From NCBI GenBank assembly GCA_963794385.1, contig CAWCDT010000010.1:62001-126000 (forward strand): DNA of 64,000 nt, read 5' to 3'. The translations under genes were made by a program, and so were the position numbers. This DNA comes from Gaiellasilicea sp963794385 (lineage in GTDB: Bacteria; Actinomycetota; Thermoleophilia; Gaiellales; Gaiellaceae). Position 1 is the stretch's first letter. Each line of letters opens with the position of its first letter. This document shows, piece after piece, positions 7,374 to 15,921 of this stretch. The notes below the pieces were generated by a model, which was not told the origin of the DNA, did not search any database, and was given only the letters and a program-made list of their open reading frames with translations.

Positions 7374-8438
7374 GTGGCCGAGCCGCTCCCGCTGCCGCCG
7401 CACTGGGACGCCGACCGCGTCGGCGAGGTGTGGCGCGTGGACTATGCGGCCCGCTTCGACGACGCGCGCCGCTGGCGCGAGCAACACGCGCTCGATCCGG
7501 CAGCCGCCGATCGCTTCCGCGTTGCGCTCGTCGTCGTCGACGTCCAGAACACGTTCTGCACGCCCGGCTTCGAGCTTTTCGTCGCGGGCCGCACAGGTAC
7601 AGGCGCGCTCGACGACTCGCGCCGGCTTTGCGAGTTCGTCTATCGCAACCTGCGCCGGCTCACTCAGATCGTGCCGACCCTGGACACGCACCAGGCGCTG
7701 CAGATCTTCCACCGGGTTCTGCTCGTCGACCGCGATGGGGAGTACCCGGAGCCCTTCACGGTCGTGACCGCCGACGACGTCGAGGCCGGGCGTTGGCGGA
7801 TCAGCCGGGCCGCTGCGGAGGGGCTCGGTCTCGACCCGGACTACGCCGAGGAGCACCTTCGCTACTACGCGAACACGCTCGCCGAGGGAGGGAAGTACGA
7901 GCTGACCGTCTGGCCGTTCCACGCCATGCTCGGCGGGATCGGCCACGCGCTCGTGTCGGCGGTCGAGGAGGCACTCTTCTTCCACTCGATCGCGCGGTCG
8001 GCCCCGCTCGACTTCCAGCCGAAGGGCGACAATGCGCTCACCGAGCACTACTCGATGCTCGGTCCCGAGGTCGAGTTCGATCGCGAGGGCGAGCCCCTCG
8101 GGCGCCGCAACCAGCCGCTGATCGAGCGCTTGCTCCGCTACGACGCGGTCGTGATCGCAGGGGAGGCGAAGAGCCACTGCGTCGCGTGGACGATCGAGGA
8201 TCTCCTCGGCGACCCGAACGTGCAGGCACACGGTCTGGCGGCGAAGGTCTACCTGCTCGAGGACTGCACGTCTTCCGTCGTCGTCCCGGGCTCCGTCGAC
8301 TACACCGATCGTGCCGACGAGGCCTTCGCGCGGTTTGCCGCGGCGGGCGCGCACCTCGTTCGCTCGGAGACACCGATGCGCGACTGGCCGGGCGCTGTCG
8401 GCGACGCTTTGCGACAGAGCTCGACGGCTACTACGTGA
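7374..8438 (+). CDS. Isochorismatase-family cysteine hydrolase, nicotinamidase-like
   Basis: A GTG at 7374 gives a 354-residue protein. The isochorismatase-fold catalytic triad can be placed: Asp in VVVDVQNTFC, Lys in VIAGEAKSHC, and Cys in the same SHCVAWTIEDL. Large inserts, including residues ~80-150, make it much longer than PncA (~200 residues). It faces the nicotinate phosphoribosyltransferase gene tail to tail, with stops overlapping by 8 bp, so a role hydrolysing nicotinamide or a related amide in NAD salvage is reasonable. Isochorismatase or ureidoacrylate-type chemistry cannot be excluded. Confidence 0.8.
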   Translation: MAEPLPLPPHWDADRVGEVWRVDYAARFDDARRWREQHALDPAAADRFRVALVVVDVQNTFCTPGFELFVAGRTGTGALDDSRRLCEFVYRNLRRLTQIVPTLDTHQALQIFHRVLLVDRDGEYPEPFTVVTADDVEAGRWRISRAAAEGLGLDPDYAEEHLRYYANTLAEGGKYELTVWPFHAMLGGIGHALVSAVEEALFFHSIARSAPLDFQPKGDNALTEHYSMLGPEVEFDREGEPLGRRNQPLIERLLRYDAVVIAGEAKSHCVAWTIEDLLGDPNVQAHGLAAKVYLLEDCTSSVVVPGSVDYTDRADEAFARFAAAGAHLVRSETPMRDWPGAVGDALRQSSTATT

Positions 8439-9486
8439 CCAGTTCGAGCCGCGGGTTCGGGCGGAAGCGGCGGCCCACCTTCGCGGCTGGGTGGCCGTCG
8501 GCGAGGACGATGTCGGCGGTGAAGTCGTTCTCACCCCGGATCAGCGATGACCCGATCCCGTAGGCGTCGACCGGGACGCCCCTGCGCTCGAACTCCTCGA
8601 TTTTTTCGACGGTGAAGCCGCCCGAGGCGACGATCCGGACGCGTTCGAAGCCGTCGGCGTCAAGTGCGTCGCGCACCTTGCGGACGAGCCGCTCGTTCAC
8701 GCCGCGCGGGTCGAAGTCGCCCAGCTCGCCCCAGAGTGAGCGGTCGACGAGCTGGCTCGATGTATCGAGGCGGACGCCCCACAGGCGTGGGCCGAGCGCA
8801 CGCGCGACCTCGAGCGCAGTGCCCACGGAGTCGTTCTCGAAGTCGACGAGGACGACGACGTTCATGTCCTCGTCCGCCCACTCGACGAACTTCGACGCGG
8901 CGAGGGCGGTGTTGCCGCCGTAGGCTGCGATCAGCGAGTGGGGCACGGTGCCGACGCCGCGGCCGCCCCACCAGGAGGCCTGCGCGTCGGAGGTGACGCC
9001 GATCCGCGCTCCGACCATCGCGCCGGCGACATACGCCGCGTAGCCGTCGCCCGTCTGGACGCGATGGTGGTCGTGGCGGGCCGGCATGAAGATGATCGGC
9101 TTGCCGTTCGCCGCCTCGACGACCCGGGCCGTGTTCGTCGTGATCAGCGTCCGCCGCGTGAGCACGCCGAGGTAGACGGTCTCCAGGTGCGCGAACAGGG
9201 TGTAGTCGCCCTCGATCGTCATCACCGTCTCCCACGGCTCGATCCGGTCGCCGTCGTGGAGCGCGTGCACCGTGAGCTCGTCCCAGTCGTGCGAGCACAG
9301 CTTGAGGATCGCGATCGCCTCGTCCGCCCCGCCGAGCATCGCATGGCCGCGCTGGAACACCTGCATCACGACCCGCGGCCGGCGCCCGTCGCGGAGAAGG
9401 GTCTCACGCGTGTGGTTGAAATACGCGTCGGTGTAGTAGCCCTCCCGCATCTTCTCGACGGGGAGGTCGAACACCTCGGGGCTCAA
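8431..9486 (-). CDS. pncB: Nicotinate phosphoribosyltransferase
   Basis: This 351-residue protein has NAPRTase features: an N-terminal YYTDAYF, MQVFQRGHAMLGG, ETVYLGVLTRRTLITTNTARVV, a histidine-rich FMPARHDHHRVQTGDGY, and the C-terminal barrel motifs VRLDTSSQLVD, RIVASGGFTVEKI and YGIGSSLI that bind phosphoribosyl pyrophosphate phosphates. It matches the shorter archaeal/bacterial type. The enzyme makes nicotinate mononucleotide from nicotinate and PRPP with ATP hydrolysis, the committed salvage step to NAD. The convergent hydrolase may supply nicotinate. ATG start; the DUF1385 gene ends 3 bp upstream, so these are probably one operon. Confidence 0.93.
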   Translation of the reverse strand: MSPEVFDLPVEKMREGYYTDAYFNHTRETLLRDGRRPRVVMQVFQRGHAMLGGADEAIAILKLCSHDWDELTVHALHDGDRIEPWETVMTIEGDYTLFAHLETVYLGVLTRRTLITTNTARVVEAANGKPIIFMPARHDHHRVQTGDGYAAYVAGAMVGARIGVTSDAQASWWGGRGVGTVPHSLIAAYGGNTALAASKFVEWADEDMNVVVLVDFENDSVGTALEVARALGPRLWGVRLDTSSQLVDRSLWGELGDFDPRGVNERLVRKVRDALDADGFERVRIVASGGFTVEKIEEFERRGVPVDAYGIGSSLIRGENDFTADIVLADGHPAAKVGRRFRPNPRLELVT

Positions 9487-9489
9487 CGC

Positions 9490-10300
9490 TCAGTCTTCTG
9501 CCGGGTCGCCATCCTCGAGCCCTGTGGTCTCCAACTGCAGGCAGGCCGCGAGAGCGGCCTCGGCCACCTCCAGCTGCTCGGCGGTCGGCTCGGCGGTCGC
9601 GAGCCGGTGCTGGAGCTCGTGGCCGGGCTTCGCGAGGGCCTTGGCGAGCGGATGGCCGGGATGCCGCGTCATCCAGGCGAAGACCTCGACCGCGGTGCCG
9701 ACGGCGGCGAGCGAGCCCGCGAGCCGGGCCGTGCCGCGAAACTGGGCGGGGGCGCGCGCCGCGAGAGCGTTCGCGGCCGCCGACGTGGCGAGCAGCGGCC
9801 CGATCAGGTGCGAGCCGCAGCGCTCGTGCTCCTTCGGCGTGCTTCTCTCCCTGCTCGTACGTCCCGATCGAGACGTGCTCCGCGCCGTGGTAGGCGGCCA
9901 GCTCGCCGCCGCGGAGCGCGAGGATGGCCGGCGCGAGCGCGAGCGCTCCGGCGAGGAGCTCGCGCGCAACGCCGCCGAGCCGGGTCGAGCGGCGCACGAT
10001 CTGGACGGTGAGGGCGCTTCCGAGCGTGGTGGCGATGACGGACGGCCGCTCGAACGGCAGGCGCGCCTCCGGCAGCCGTCGCCGGACCTCGGGAATGACC
10101 GCGAACGACTCCGCGAGCCTGAGCGGCCCGCGCACGAACGGCTGCTGGATCCCGGGCGCGAACAGCCGCTTCCGCGCGGAGGCAACCTTGATCTCGCCGT
10201 CGTCCGTCCGCACCGCGCACGCCCAGGCGGTCGGCCCGTGGACGAGCACACCGTTTGAGAGCGCCATCCCGCCGAGGCGTACCTTCTGCTCCTTCGTCAT
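9490..10300 (-). CDS. DUF1385 (YqhQ-like) membrane protein, frameshifted
   Basis: From ATG at 10300 the frame reads KVRLGGMALSNGVLVHGP and WACAVRTDDGEIKVA, the DUF1385 start, through AAYHGAEHVSIGTYEQGEKHA, the family's signature histidine/glutamate motif. Near 9837 one base appears missing; the neighbouring frame continues KEHERCGSHLIGP with the conserved Arg-Cys-Gly and ends at 9490. The restored protein is about 269 residues with hydrophobic helices around the signature. YqhQ family function is unknown. The ATG overlaps the pabC stop (ATGA). I treat the break as a probable sequence error. Confidence 0.8.
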
Positions 10301-11121
10301 GCCGGCAGCGTAGCCTCGGCGGCCCGCCTGAGCGCGGCCTGCAGCTCGTCGGCGGCCGGCCCACGTCCAACCGGTCGGCCGTCCAGCTCCGTCGATGGCA
10401 TCACCTCGCGGACGGAGGACGACGTGAACGCTTCGTCTGCTCCTTTGAGGTCGTCGAGCGGGAACTGTCCCTCCTCGACCTCGTATCCGATGCTCTCCGC
10501 GAGCTCGAGCAGAACGTTGCGCGTGATCCCGGCAAGAATGCCGAGGTCGAGTGAGGGCGTGAAGAGCCTGCGCTCGCGACGCCACCAGACGTTCGTCGTC
10601 GGGCCTTCCAGGACGATGCCGGCGGCGTCGACGAAGACGGCGTCGTCGCTCCCGCGGCGCTTCGCCTCGGCCTCCGCGGCCATGTTGACCGCGTAGCTCG
10701 TCGATTTGACGCCCGGCAGCAGCCAGGGCTCGTCCGCCCGCAGCCCGCGCAGCGTGATCAGCCGCTGGCCGCGGGCGCGGAGCTCGTCGAGGTGCGCGGG
10801 GATTTCGCTGACGAGCGCGAGCGCAGTCGGAGTCGGCGTCCAGTAGAGACGCAGCACGGCTTCCGGCTCGCCGGCGGCCTCGAGCGCCTGTCGAGCCAGC
10901 TCCTCGAGCTCGAGCCGGTTGACTGCCGGGAGGCCGATGCGCTCCGCGGAGCCCGCGAGGCGCTCCAGGTGCGCGAAGAGCCGGAACGGCCTTCCTTTGT
11001 AGACACGGATCGTCTCGAAGGCGCCGCGCCCGCGTAGGAGCGCCTCGTCGTCGGCGCGGAGGACGGGCTCGGCTGGGTCGACGACCCCGCGCCCGCTCAC
11101 CGCGACGGCGAGCAGGCTCAT
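10297..11121 (-). CDS. pabC: Aminotransferase class IV, probable 4-amino-4-deoxychorismate lyase
   Basis: A 274-residue fold-type IV PLP enzyme. GRGAFETIRVYKGRPFRLFAH is the conserved N-terminal block, the PLP lysine is in GVKSTSYAVNM, and the C-terminal phosphate-binding block is GPTTNVWW and LAGITRNVLLELA. Branched-chain or D-amino-acid aminotransferases share this fold. The immediately upstream chorismate-using PabB-like gene, overlapping by 4 nt (ATGA), strongly favours aminodeoxychorismate lyase, which releases p-aminobenzoate and pyruvate for folate synthesis. The start at 11121 gives a normal N-terminus; a longer in-frame extension is not needed. Confidence 0.85.
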   Translation of the reverse strand: MSLLAVAVSGRGVVDPAEPVLRADDEALLRGRGAFETIRVYKGRPFRLFAHLERLAGSAERIGLPAVNRLELEELARQALEAAGEPEAVLRLYWTPTPTALALVSEIPAHLDELRARGQRLITLRGLRADEPWLLPGVKSTSYAVNMAAEAEAKRRGSDDAVFVDAAGIVLEGPTTNVWWRRERRLFTPSLDLGILAGITRNVLLELAESIGYEVEEGQFPLDDLKGADEAFTSSSVREVMPSTELDGRPVGRGPAADELQAALRRAAEATLPA

Positions 11122-12188
11122 CGGGCGTTCGCCTCCACAGGCGCGCCGATCGCCGCGAGCAGCGGCCGCGCCTTCGTCCACGACTCCTCGATCTCTGCCT
11201 CAGGGTCGGAATCCCAGACGATCCCGCCGCCCACCCAGAGATGGAGGCGCCCCTCCGTCGCTGCGAAGGTGCGGATCGTGAGCGCGAGCTCGAGGTCGCC
11301 GTTGCCGCGCACGGTGCCGAGCGCGCCCATCGAGGCGCCCCGGCCGACCGGCTCGAGCGCGGCGATCAGGTCGAGCGCGGCGATCTTCGGCGCGCCGGTC
11401 ACCGATCCGCCCGGGAACGTCGCGGCGAGCAGCTCGGCGAGACCGACGTCCGCGCGGAGTGTGCCCTCCACGGTCGAGACGAGGTGGGTGACGCCGGCCA
11501 GCTCACGCTCCGCCATCAGCTCCGGCCAACGCACGGAGCCCGGCTCACAGACCCGCGAGAGGTCATTGCGCTCCAGGTCGACGATCATCACGTGCTCCGC
11601 CGAGTCCTTCTCTCCCTCGACGCTCACCCCGAGGGGGCGCGTGCCCTTGATCGGGCACGTCCAGACGCGCCGGCCGCGGCGTGCGAGGAAGAGCTCCGGC
11701 GAGGCGGAGACGATCGCCCAGCCCTCGCCGGCCATCGTCCTAGGCCCGAACCGGCCGAGCCGCTCCGCGACGGCCGCCGGAGAGCCCTCGAGCTCGGCGC
11801 TCAGATGCTGGACGAGGTTGACCTGGTAGACGTCGCCGCGCCCGATCGCCGCGCGCACGTCCTCGACAGCCGCGGCGTACTCGTCATCCGTCCAGCTCCG
11901 CTCCCACGGGCCGATCCGGACATGTCCCGGGGTCTGTCCCTCGGACACGTCCCTCGCGGACATGACGGAGCCAGGACCCATCATGTCGCGGACGGACACG
12001 GCCGCGAGCGGGAGCGGACACGGCTCCGGCGGCGCGGACACGGCCGTCCGGCGTAGCGGCTCCGAGAGCCCGTAGCCGAGGAAGAGGTCCGCCTCCAGCG
12101 TCTCTCCGCCGGGAGCGAAGAAGCCGTGCTCCCGCAGGTAGGCCTCGATCCGCTCGAAGGCGCCCTCCGCCGAGTCGAGCTCGAGCAT
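11118..12188 (-). CDS. pabB: Aminodeoxychorismate/anthranilate synthase component I
   Basis: A 356-residue chorismate-binding enzyme. The catalytic domain is complete: AIGRGDVYQVNLVQHL, FLARRGRRVWTCPIKGTRP, AEHVMIVDLERNDLSRVC, FPGGSVTGAPK and VGGGIVWDSDPEAEIEE. The N-terminal domain is short (~110 residues instead of ~180). Its linker, RDMMGPGSVMSARDVSEG, is encoded by a copy of a palindromic repeat also found intergenically at 2597-2650. No PabA glutaminase lies nearby. Pairing with the PabC-like gene argues for p-aminobenzoate synthesis. The ATG shares one base with the M20 peptidase stop (TGATG). Confidence 0.88.
   Translation of the reverse strand: MLELDSAEGAFERIEAYLREHGFFAPGGETLEADLFLGYGLSEPLRRTAVSAPPEPCPLPLAAVSVRDMMGPGSVMSARDVSEGQTPGHVRIGPWERSWTDDEYAAAVEDVRAAIGRGDVYQVNLVQHLSAELEGSPAAVAERLGRFGPRTMAGEGWAIVSASPELFLARRGRRVWTCPIKGTRPLGVSVEGEKDSAEHVMIVDLERNDLSRVCEPGSVRWPELMAERELAGVTHLVSTVEGTLRADVGLAELLAATFPGGSVTGAPKIAALDLIAALEPVGRGASMGALGTVRGNGDLELALTIRTFAATEGRLHLWVGGGIVWDSDPEAEIEESWTKARPLLAAIGAPVEANAR
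11919..12000. repeat. Palindromic repeat, copy 2, inside pabB reading frame
   Basis: The core at 11961-11987 matches the intergenic copy at 2610-2636 with four substitutions in 27 bases. It is flanked by GGACATGTCC and GGACACGTCC palindromes at roughly 11919-11955. The element keeps the pabB frame open and encodes part of the linker between its N-terminal and catalytic domains. Confidence 0.65.
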
Positions 12189-13483
12189 CAGCCGAGCAGC
12201 GAGCGGGCGGCGTGACGGAGGAAGCCGACGCCGAGCCCGAGGTCGTCGACGTGCGTGCGCTCGTCGGCCGAGTGGATCAGCCGGCCCGCGAGCTCGGGAT
12301 CCATCACGTTCATCGGGAAGAAGCCGTAGGCGACGGTGCCGAACGCGTCTCGCAGCCAGTGCGAGTCCGTGAAGCCGGCGCAGCAGAGGGGTGCGAGCTT
12401 CGCGCCCGGCTCGGTCGCCTCCACCCACGTCGCGATCGCGTCCCAGAGCGGCGTGTCGAGCGGTGAGCGAGTGCCGCCCCAGCGCTCGATCGTCTCGAGC
12501 TCGTAGTCGCCCTCGCCGAGGAGCGAGCGGAGGATCGGCTCGACGTCCTCGGGCGTCTGTCCCGGCAGCAGCCGCCGATCGACCGTCACCTCACACGTTC
12601 CGGGGACGACGTTGCGCTGCTTCGAGGCGTCGATCATCGTCGGCGAGAGCGTGAACGCGAGCAGGGGCTCGATCGTCTCCGCAGCCAGCGGATCGACGGC
12701 GCGCAGTCGTTCGAGCACCTCCGCGGGTGGTGGCTGCTCGCCGAGCACCGCGTCGAGGAAGCCGGCCACCTCGGGCCCGATCGCCGGCTCCGGCTCGTAG
12801 ACGGCGAGCTTCTGGATCAATGCCGCGGCCTTGACGAGGGCGTTGTCGGCGATGCCCGGCATCGATGCGTGCCCGCTGCGGCCGTGCACGCGCAGATGGA
12901 ACGGCGACGACATCTTCTCCGCGCTGGCACAGAGGTAGACGGGCGTCCCGCCGACGACGATCCGCTCGCCGCCGCCCTCGTTGATCGCGTAGTCGACCCG
13001 AACCGCGTCCGCGTGCGCCTCGCAGAGCCACTGCAGCCCGAAGGCCTTGCCGACCTCCTCGTCGGCCGCGGCGACGAAGACGAGGTCACCCGAGGGCCTG
13101 AAGCCCTCGCGGGCGAGCGAGGCGATCGCAACCGCGCTCGCGGCGACCTGATTCTTCATGTCGAGCGCGCCGCGGCCCCAGACATGGTCGCCGTCGACGT
13201 CGCCCGACCACGGGTCGCGCGTCCACTCGGACGGGTCGGCGAGGACGGTGTCCGTGTGCGAGAGGAAGCAGAGGCTCGGCCCGTCGCCGCCGCGGAGGCG
13301 TGCGACGAGGTTCGCCCGCTCGGGCGTCCGCGCGTAGAGCTCGACCTCGACGCCGTTCGCCTCCAGGTACTCGCGCAGCAGCTCCGCCGCGAGCGTCTCG
13401 TTCCCCGGCGGATTGACCGTGTTCAGCCGCAGCAGCCGCTGCAGCAGCTCCACGGCCTCGTCGCGGACCTCGGTGGCGCTCAC
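12188..13483 (-). CDS. M20-family metallopeptidase (ArgE/DapE/CPG2-like)
   Basis: The GTG at 13483 gives 431 residues. Metal site residues are visible in order: CFLSHTDTVLAD (His, Asp), WGRGALDMKNQ (bridging Asp), AAADEEVGKAFG (catalytic Glu and metal Glu) and a late TDSHWLRDAFG, which probably holds the last His. A dimerisation/lid insert lies at ~190-310 (FHLRVHGRSGHASMP). The fold covers acetylornithine deacetylase, succinyl-diaminopimelate desuccinylase, carboxypeptidases and aminoacylases; specificity cannot be assigned. The start overlaps the tryptophan dioxygenase stop by 4 nt (GTGA), so both come from one transcript. Confidence 0.88.
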   Translation of the reverse strand: MSATEVRDEAVELLQRLLRLNTVNPPGNETLAAELLREYLEANGVEVELYARTPERANLVARLRGGDGPSLCFLSHTDTVLADPSEWTRDPWSGDVDGDHVWGRGALDMKNQVAASAVAIASLAREGFRPSGDLVFVAAADEEVGKAFGLQWLCEAHADAVRVDYAINEGGGERIVVGGTPVYLCASAEKMSSPFHLRVHGRSGHASMPGIADNALVKAAALIQKLAVYEPEPAIGPEVAGFLDAVLGEQPPPAEVLERLRAVDPLAAETIEPLLAFTLSPTMIDASKQRNVVPGTCEVTVDRRLLPGQTPEDVEPILRSLLGEGDYELETIERWGGTRSPLDTPLWDAIATWVEATEPGAKLAPLCCAGFTDSHWLRDAFGTVAYGFFPMNVMDPELAGRLIHSADERTHVDDLGLGVGFLRHAARSLLG

Positions 13484-14187
13484 TGTTCCTTGGAGAGCGC
13501 CGTCAGCTCGTTGCGCACCCGCCAGAGCTCGGGGAAGAAGACGTGGTGAACGAGCCGGCCGAGCACCTCCACCGGCGTTCCCTGCGTCCCGACGACGGAG
13601 TCGCCGATCACCCGAGCGACGACCTTGTAGTGGCGGATCCGCCAGAGATTGATCCGCTCGTCCCACTCCATCAGCGCTTCCGCGAGCTGGTAGAGCTCCT
13701 CGTGCTCACGCCCCTGCACGTAGACGTCCGCGAGCGTCAGCCCGGCCTGCTCCCGGAGGGCGTGGAAGGCCTGGCCGAGCGCCGGCGTCACGCGGCGGAT
13801 CTCGCGCCAGCCCGGCGAGTCGAACCCGCTGCCGTGGCCGAGCACCTTGCGGATCTCCTGGTACTCCCAGGGGGACATCTGCTCGAGCATGTCGAGCTGC
13901 TCCGTCGCGTATCGCATGCAGAGCGTGCTGCGGCGGAGGAGCCGCAGCGCCGGCGGGATCTCGCCCGCGACCAGGTGCTCGGTCGCCGCCTCGACGTCGT
14001 TCCACGCGAGCTTCAGCCAGAGCTCCGAGGACTGGTGCACGGTCTGGAAGAGGAGCTCGTCGCGGTGCACCCACTCGTCGGCGGTCTTCTGGAGGGCGAG
14101 CAGCTCCTCCGTGTTGAGGTACCGCTCGTAGTCGCTGGGCGCGTCGCCCGCGAGGATCGGCTCCGAGAAGTCCTCGTGCGTCGCCAC
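13480..14187 (-). CDS. kynA: Tryptophan 2,3-dioxygenase
   Basis: A 235-residue protein carrying TDO hallmarks: YLNTEELLALQ near the start, DELLFQTVHQSSELWLK (active-site helix with the catalytic His), YEQ-like YATEQLDMLEQMSPWEYQEIR, GSGFDSPGWREIRR, and a late NLWRIRHYKVVARVIGD containing the axial haem His region. The enzyme opens the tryptophan indole ring with O2 to N-formylkynurenine. It is at the short end of the family (bacterial TDOs ~280 residues). Its operon partner is an M20 peptidase, and NAD-salvage genes lie 4 kb away, but no other kynurenine gene is present here. Confidence 0.93.
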   Translation of the reverse strand: MATHEDFSEPILAGDAPSDYERYLNTEELLALQKTADEWVHRDELLFQTVHQSSELWLKLAWNDVEAATEHLVAGEIPPALRLLRRSTLCMRYATEQLDMLEQMSPWEYQEIRKVLGHGSGFDSPGWREIRRVTPALGQAFHALREQAGLTLADVYVQGREHEELYQLAEALMEWDERINLWRIRHYKVVARVIGDSVVGTQGTPVEVLGRLVHHVFFPELWRVRNELTALSKEQ

Positions 14188-14207
14188 GCGCGGAGCATAC
14201 TGGCGCC

Positions 14208-15482
14208 ATGGAGGACCTCTTCGCCGACGCAGCCCGCGAGCGTTCGGCCGAGTTCGCCCCGCTCGCGCTCCGCCTGCGGCCGCGCTCGCTCGCCGAGCTC
14301 GTGGGCCAGCAGCACGTGCTCGGCGAGGGCTCGGCGCTGCGCGCGGCGATCGAGGAGGACAGGCTTCGCTCGCTGATCCTCTACGGCCCGCCCGGCGTTG
14401 GGAAGACGACGCTCGCCCGGATCGTCGCTGCCGAGACAGGTGCGGCGTTCGAGGAGCTCTCGGCGGTCTCGGCCCGCGTCGACGACGTCCGCGCGGTGAT
14501 GCAGCGCGCCCGCGACCGCCTCGGCGGCTCCGGGCAGCGGACGATCCTCTTCCTCGACGAGATCCACCGCTTCAACAAGGCCCAGCAGGACACGCTTCTC
14601 CCCGCGGTCGAGGAGGGGCTCGTCACCCTGATCGGGGCGACGACCGAGAACCCGTACTTCGAGGTCAACTCGGCGCTCCTCTCCCGCTGCCAGGTGATCG
14701 AGCTCGAGGCGCTCTCGGAAGAGGAGCTCGCGGAGGTCGTCCGTCGCGGCGCGGCCGCGATCGGAGCCGAGCTCGACGACGAGCTCGTCGCCCTCGTCGC
14801 GCGCCGCGCCGGCGGCGACGCGCGCACGGCCCTCTCGACGGTCGAGCTCGCGTGGGAGACCGCTCAGGCGGAGGGAGCCCCGCTGGCCGAGCGGCACGTC
14901 GAGGACGCCGCCCGCAAGCGGCCGCTCCGGTACGACAAGGGCGCGGACCAGCACTACGACTTCATCTCCGCGTTCATCAAGTCGATGCGCGGCTCCGATC
15001 CGGACGCCGCCGTCTACTACCTCGCTGCGATGCTCGAGGGGGGCGAGGATCCGCGCTTCATCGCCCGCCGGATGACCATCTTCGCCTCGGAGGACGTCGG
15101 CAACGCGGACCCGCGTGCGCTGCAGGTCGCGGTGGCCGCCGCGCATGCGCTCGAGCACGTCGGCCTCCCCGAGGCGCAGCTCAACCTCGCCCAGGCCGCG
15201 ATTTACCTCGCCAACGCCCCCAAGTCGAAGGCGAGCGCCAATGCGATCTGGTCGGCGCGCGAGGACGTCCGCAAGGGCGGCAACCTCAGGCCGCCGCCGA
15301 TGCTGCTCGACGCGAGCTACGCAGCCGCGAAGAAGCTCGGCCGCGGCGTCGGCTACGTCGACCCGCACGTCGATCCGCGCGGCTCCGAGCTCGACTACCT
15401 GCCGGAGGAGCTGCGGGGCCGACGGTACTATCGGCCCTCGGGCAACGGCGAGGAGGAACGGGATGATCGAGACCGGGAGTGA
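14208..15482 (+). CDS. rarA: Replication-associated recombination protein RarA (MgsA)
   Basis: The 424-residue AAA+ ATPase reads ALRLRPRSLAELVGQQHVLG at the N-terminus, Walker A GPPGVGKTTLARIV, Walker B TILFLDEIHRFNKAQQD, sensor 1 GATTENPYFEVNSALLSRC, and the RarA-specific C-terminal FISAFIKSMRGSDPDAAVYYLAAML, FIARRMTIFASEDVGNADP and LNLAQAAIYLANAPKSKASANA. RarA acts at stalled replication forks with SSB. It is divergent from the tryptophan dioxygenase gene (20 bp apart) and overlaps the peroxiredoxin start by 20 nt. Full length, no anomaly. Confidence 0.95.
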   Translation: MEDLFADAARERSAEFAPLALRLRPRSLAELVGQQHVLGEGSALRAAIEEDRLRSLILYGPPGVGKTTLARIVAAETGAAFEELSAVSARVDDVRAVMQRARDRLGGSGQRTILFLDEIHRFNKAQQDTLLPAVEEGLVTLIGATTENPYFEVNSALLSRCQVIELEALSEEELAEVVRRGAAAIGAELDDELVALVARRAGGDARTALSTVELAWETAQAEGAPLAERHVEDAARKRPLRYDKGADQHYDFISAFIKSMRGSDPDAAVYYLAAMLEGGEDPRFIARRMTIFASEDVGNADPRALQVAVAAAHALEHVGLPEAQLNLAQAAIYLANAPKSKASANAIWSAREDVRKGGNLRPPPMLLDASYAAAKKLGRGVGYVDPHVDPRGSELDYLPEELRGRRYYRPSGNGEEERDDRDRE

Positions 15483-15921
15483 GGCGCCGGACTTCGACCT
15501 CGAGGTCGACAGGTCGACCCGGGCCCGGCTCGCCGACTACCGCGGCCGCCGCAACGTTCTGCTCGTCTTCCATCCGTTCGCGTTCACGCCCGTCTGCGAG
15601 GAGGAAGCACGCGATTTGCAGGAGAATCTGCCCTCCTTCGAGAGCTCCGACACCGACGTCGTGCTCGTCTCCTGCGACTCCCCACCGGCCCGGCAGGCGT
15701 GGAAGGAGAAGCTCGGCCTCACGTACACGCTCGCGTCCGACTTCTGGCCGCACGGCGAGGCGGCGAAAGCGTATGGGGTCTTCGACGAGAAGCGCGGTGC
15801 GCCCGTCCGCGGCACCTTCCTGATCGACAAGCAGGGCATCGTCGTCTGGAGCCTCGTCAACGACGCCGACACGCGCCGCAAGGAGATCGTCTCCGGCCCG
15901 CTCGGCGTTACCGCGGGTTGA
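15463..15921 (+). CDS. Peroxiredoxin (AhpE/BCP type)
   Basis: The ATG at 15463 follows an AGGAGGA ribosome binding site and gives 152 residues of thioredoxin fold. The peroxidatic cysteine sits in FHPFAFTPVCEEE, the usual TxxC context, and the conserved Arg is in FDEKRGAPVRGTFLID. The only other cysteine, in VVLVSCDSPPARQ, is not in a typical resolving position, so it is probably 1-Cys or uses an external thiol. It reduces hydrogen or organic peroxides in the cytoplasm. It overlaps rarA upstream by 20 nt and the hydrolase downstream by 4 nt (TTGA). Confidence 0.9.
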   Translation: MIETGSEAPDFDLEVDRSTRARLADYRGRRNVLLVFHPFAFTPVCEEEARDLQENLPSFESSDTDVVLVSCDSPPARQAWKEKLGLTYTLASDFWPHGEAAKAYGVFDEKRGAPVRGTFLIDKQGIVVWSLVNDADTRRKEIVSGPLGVTAG

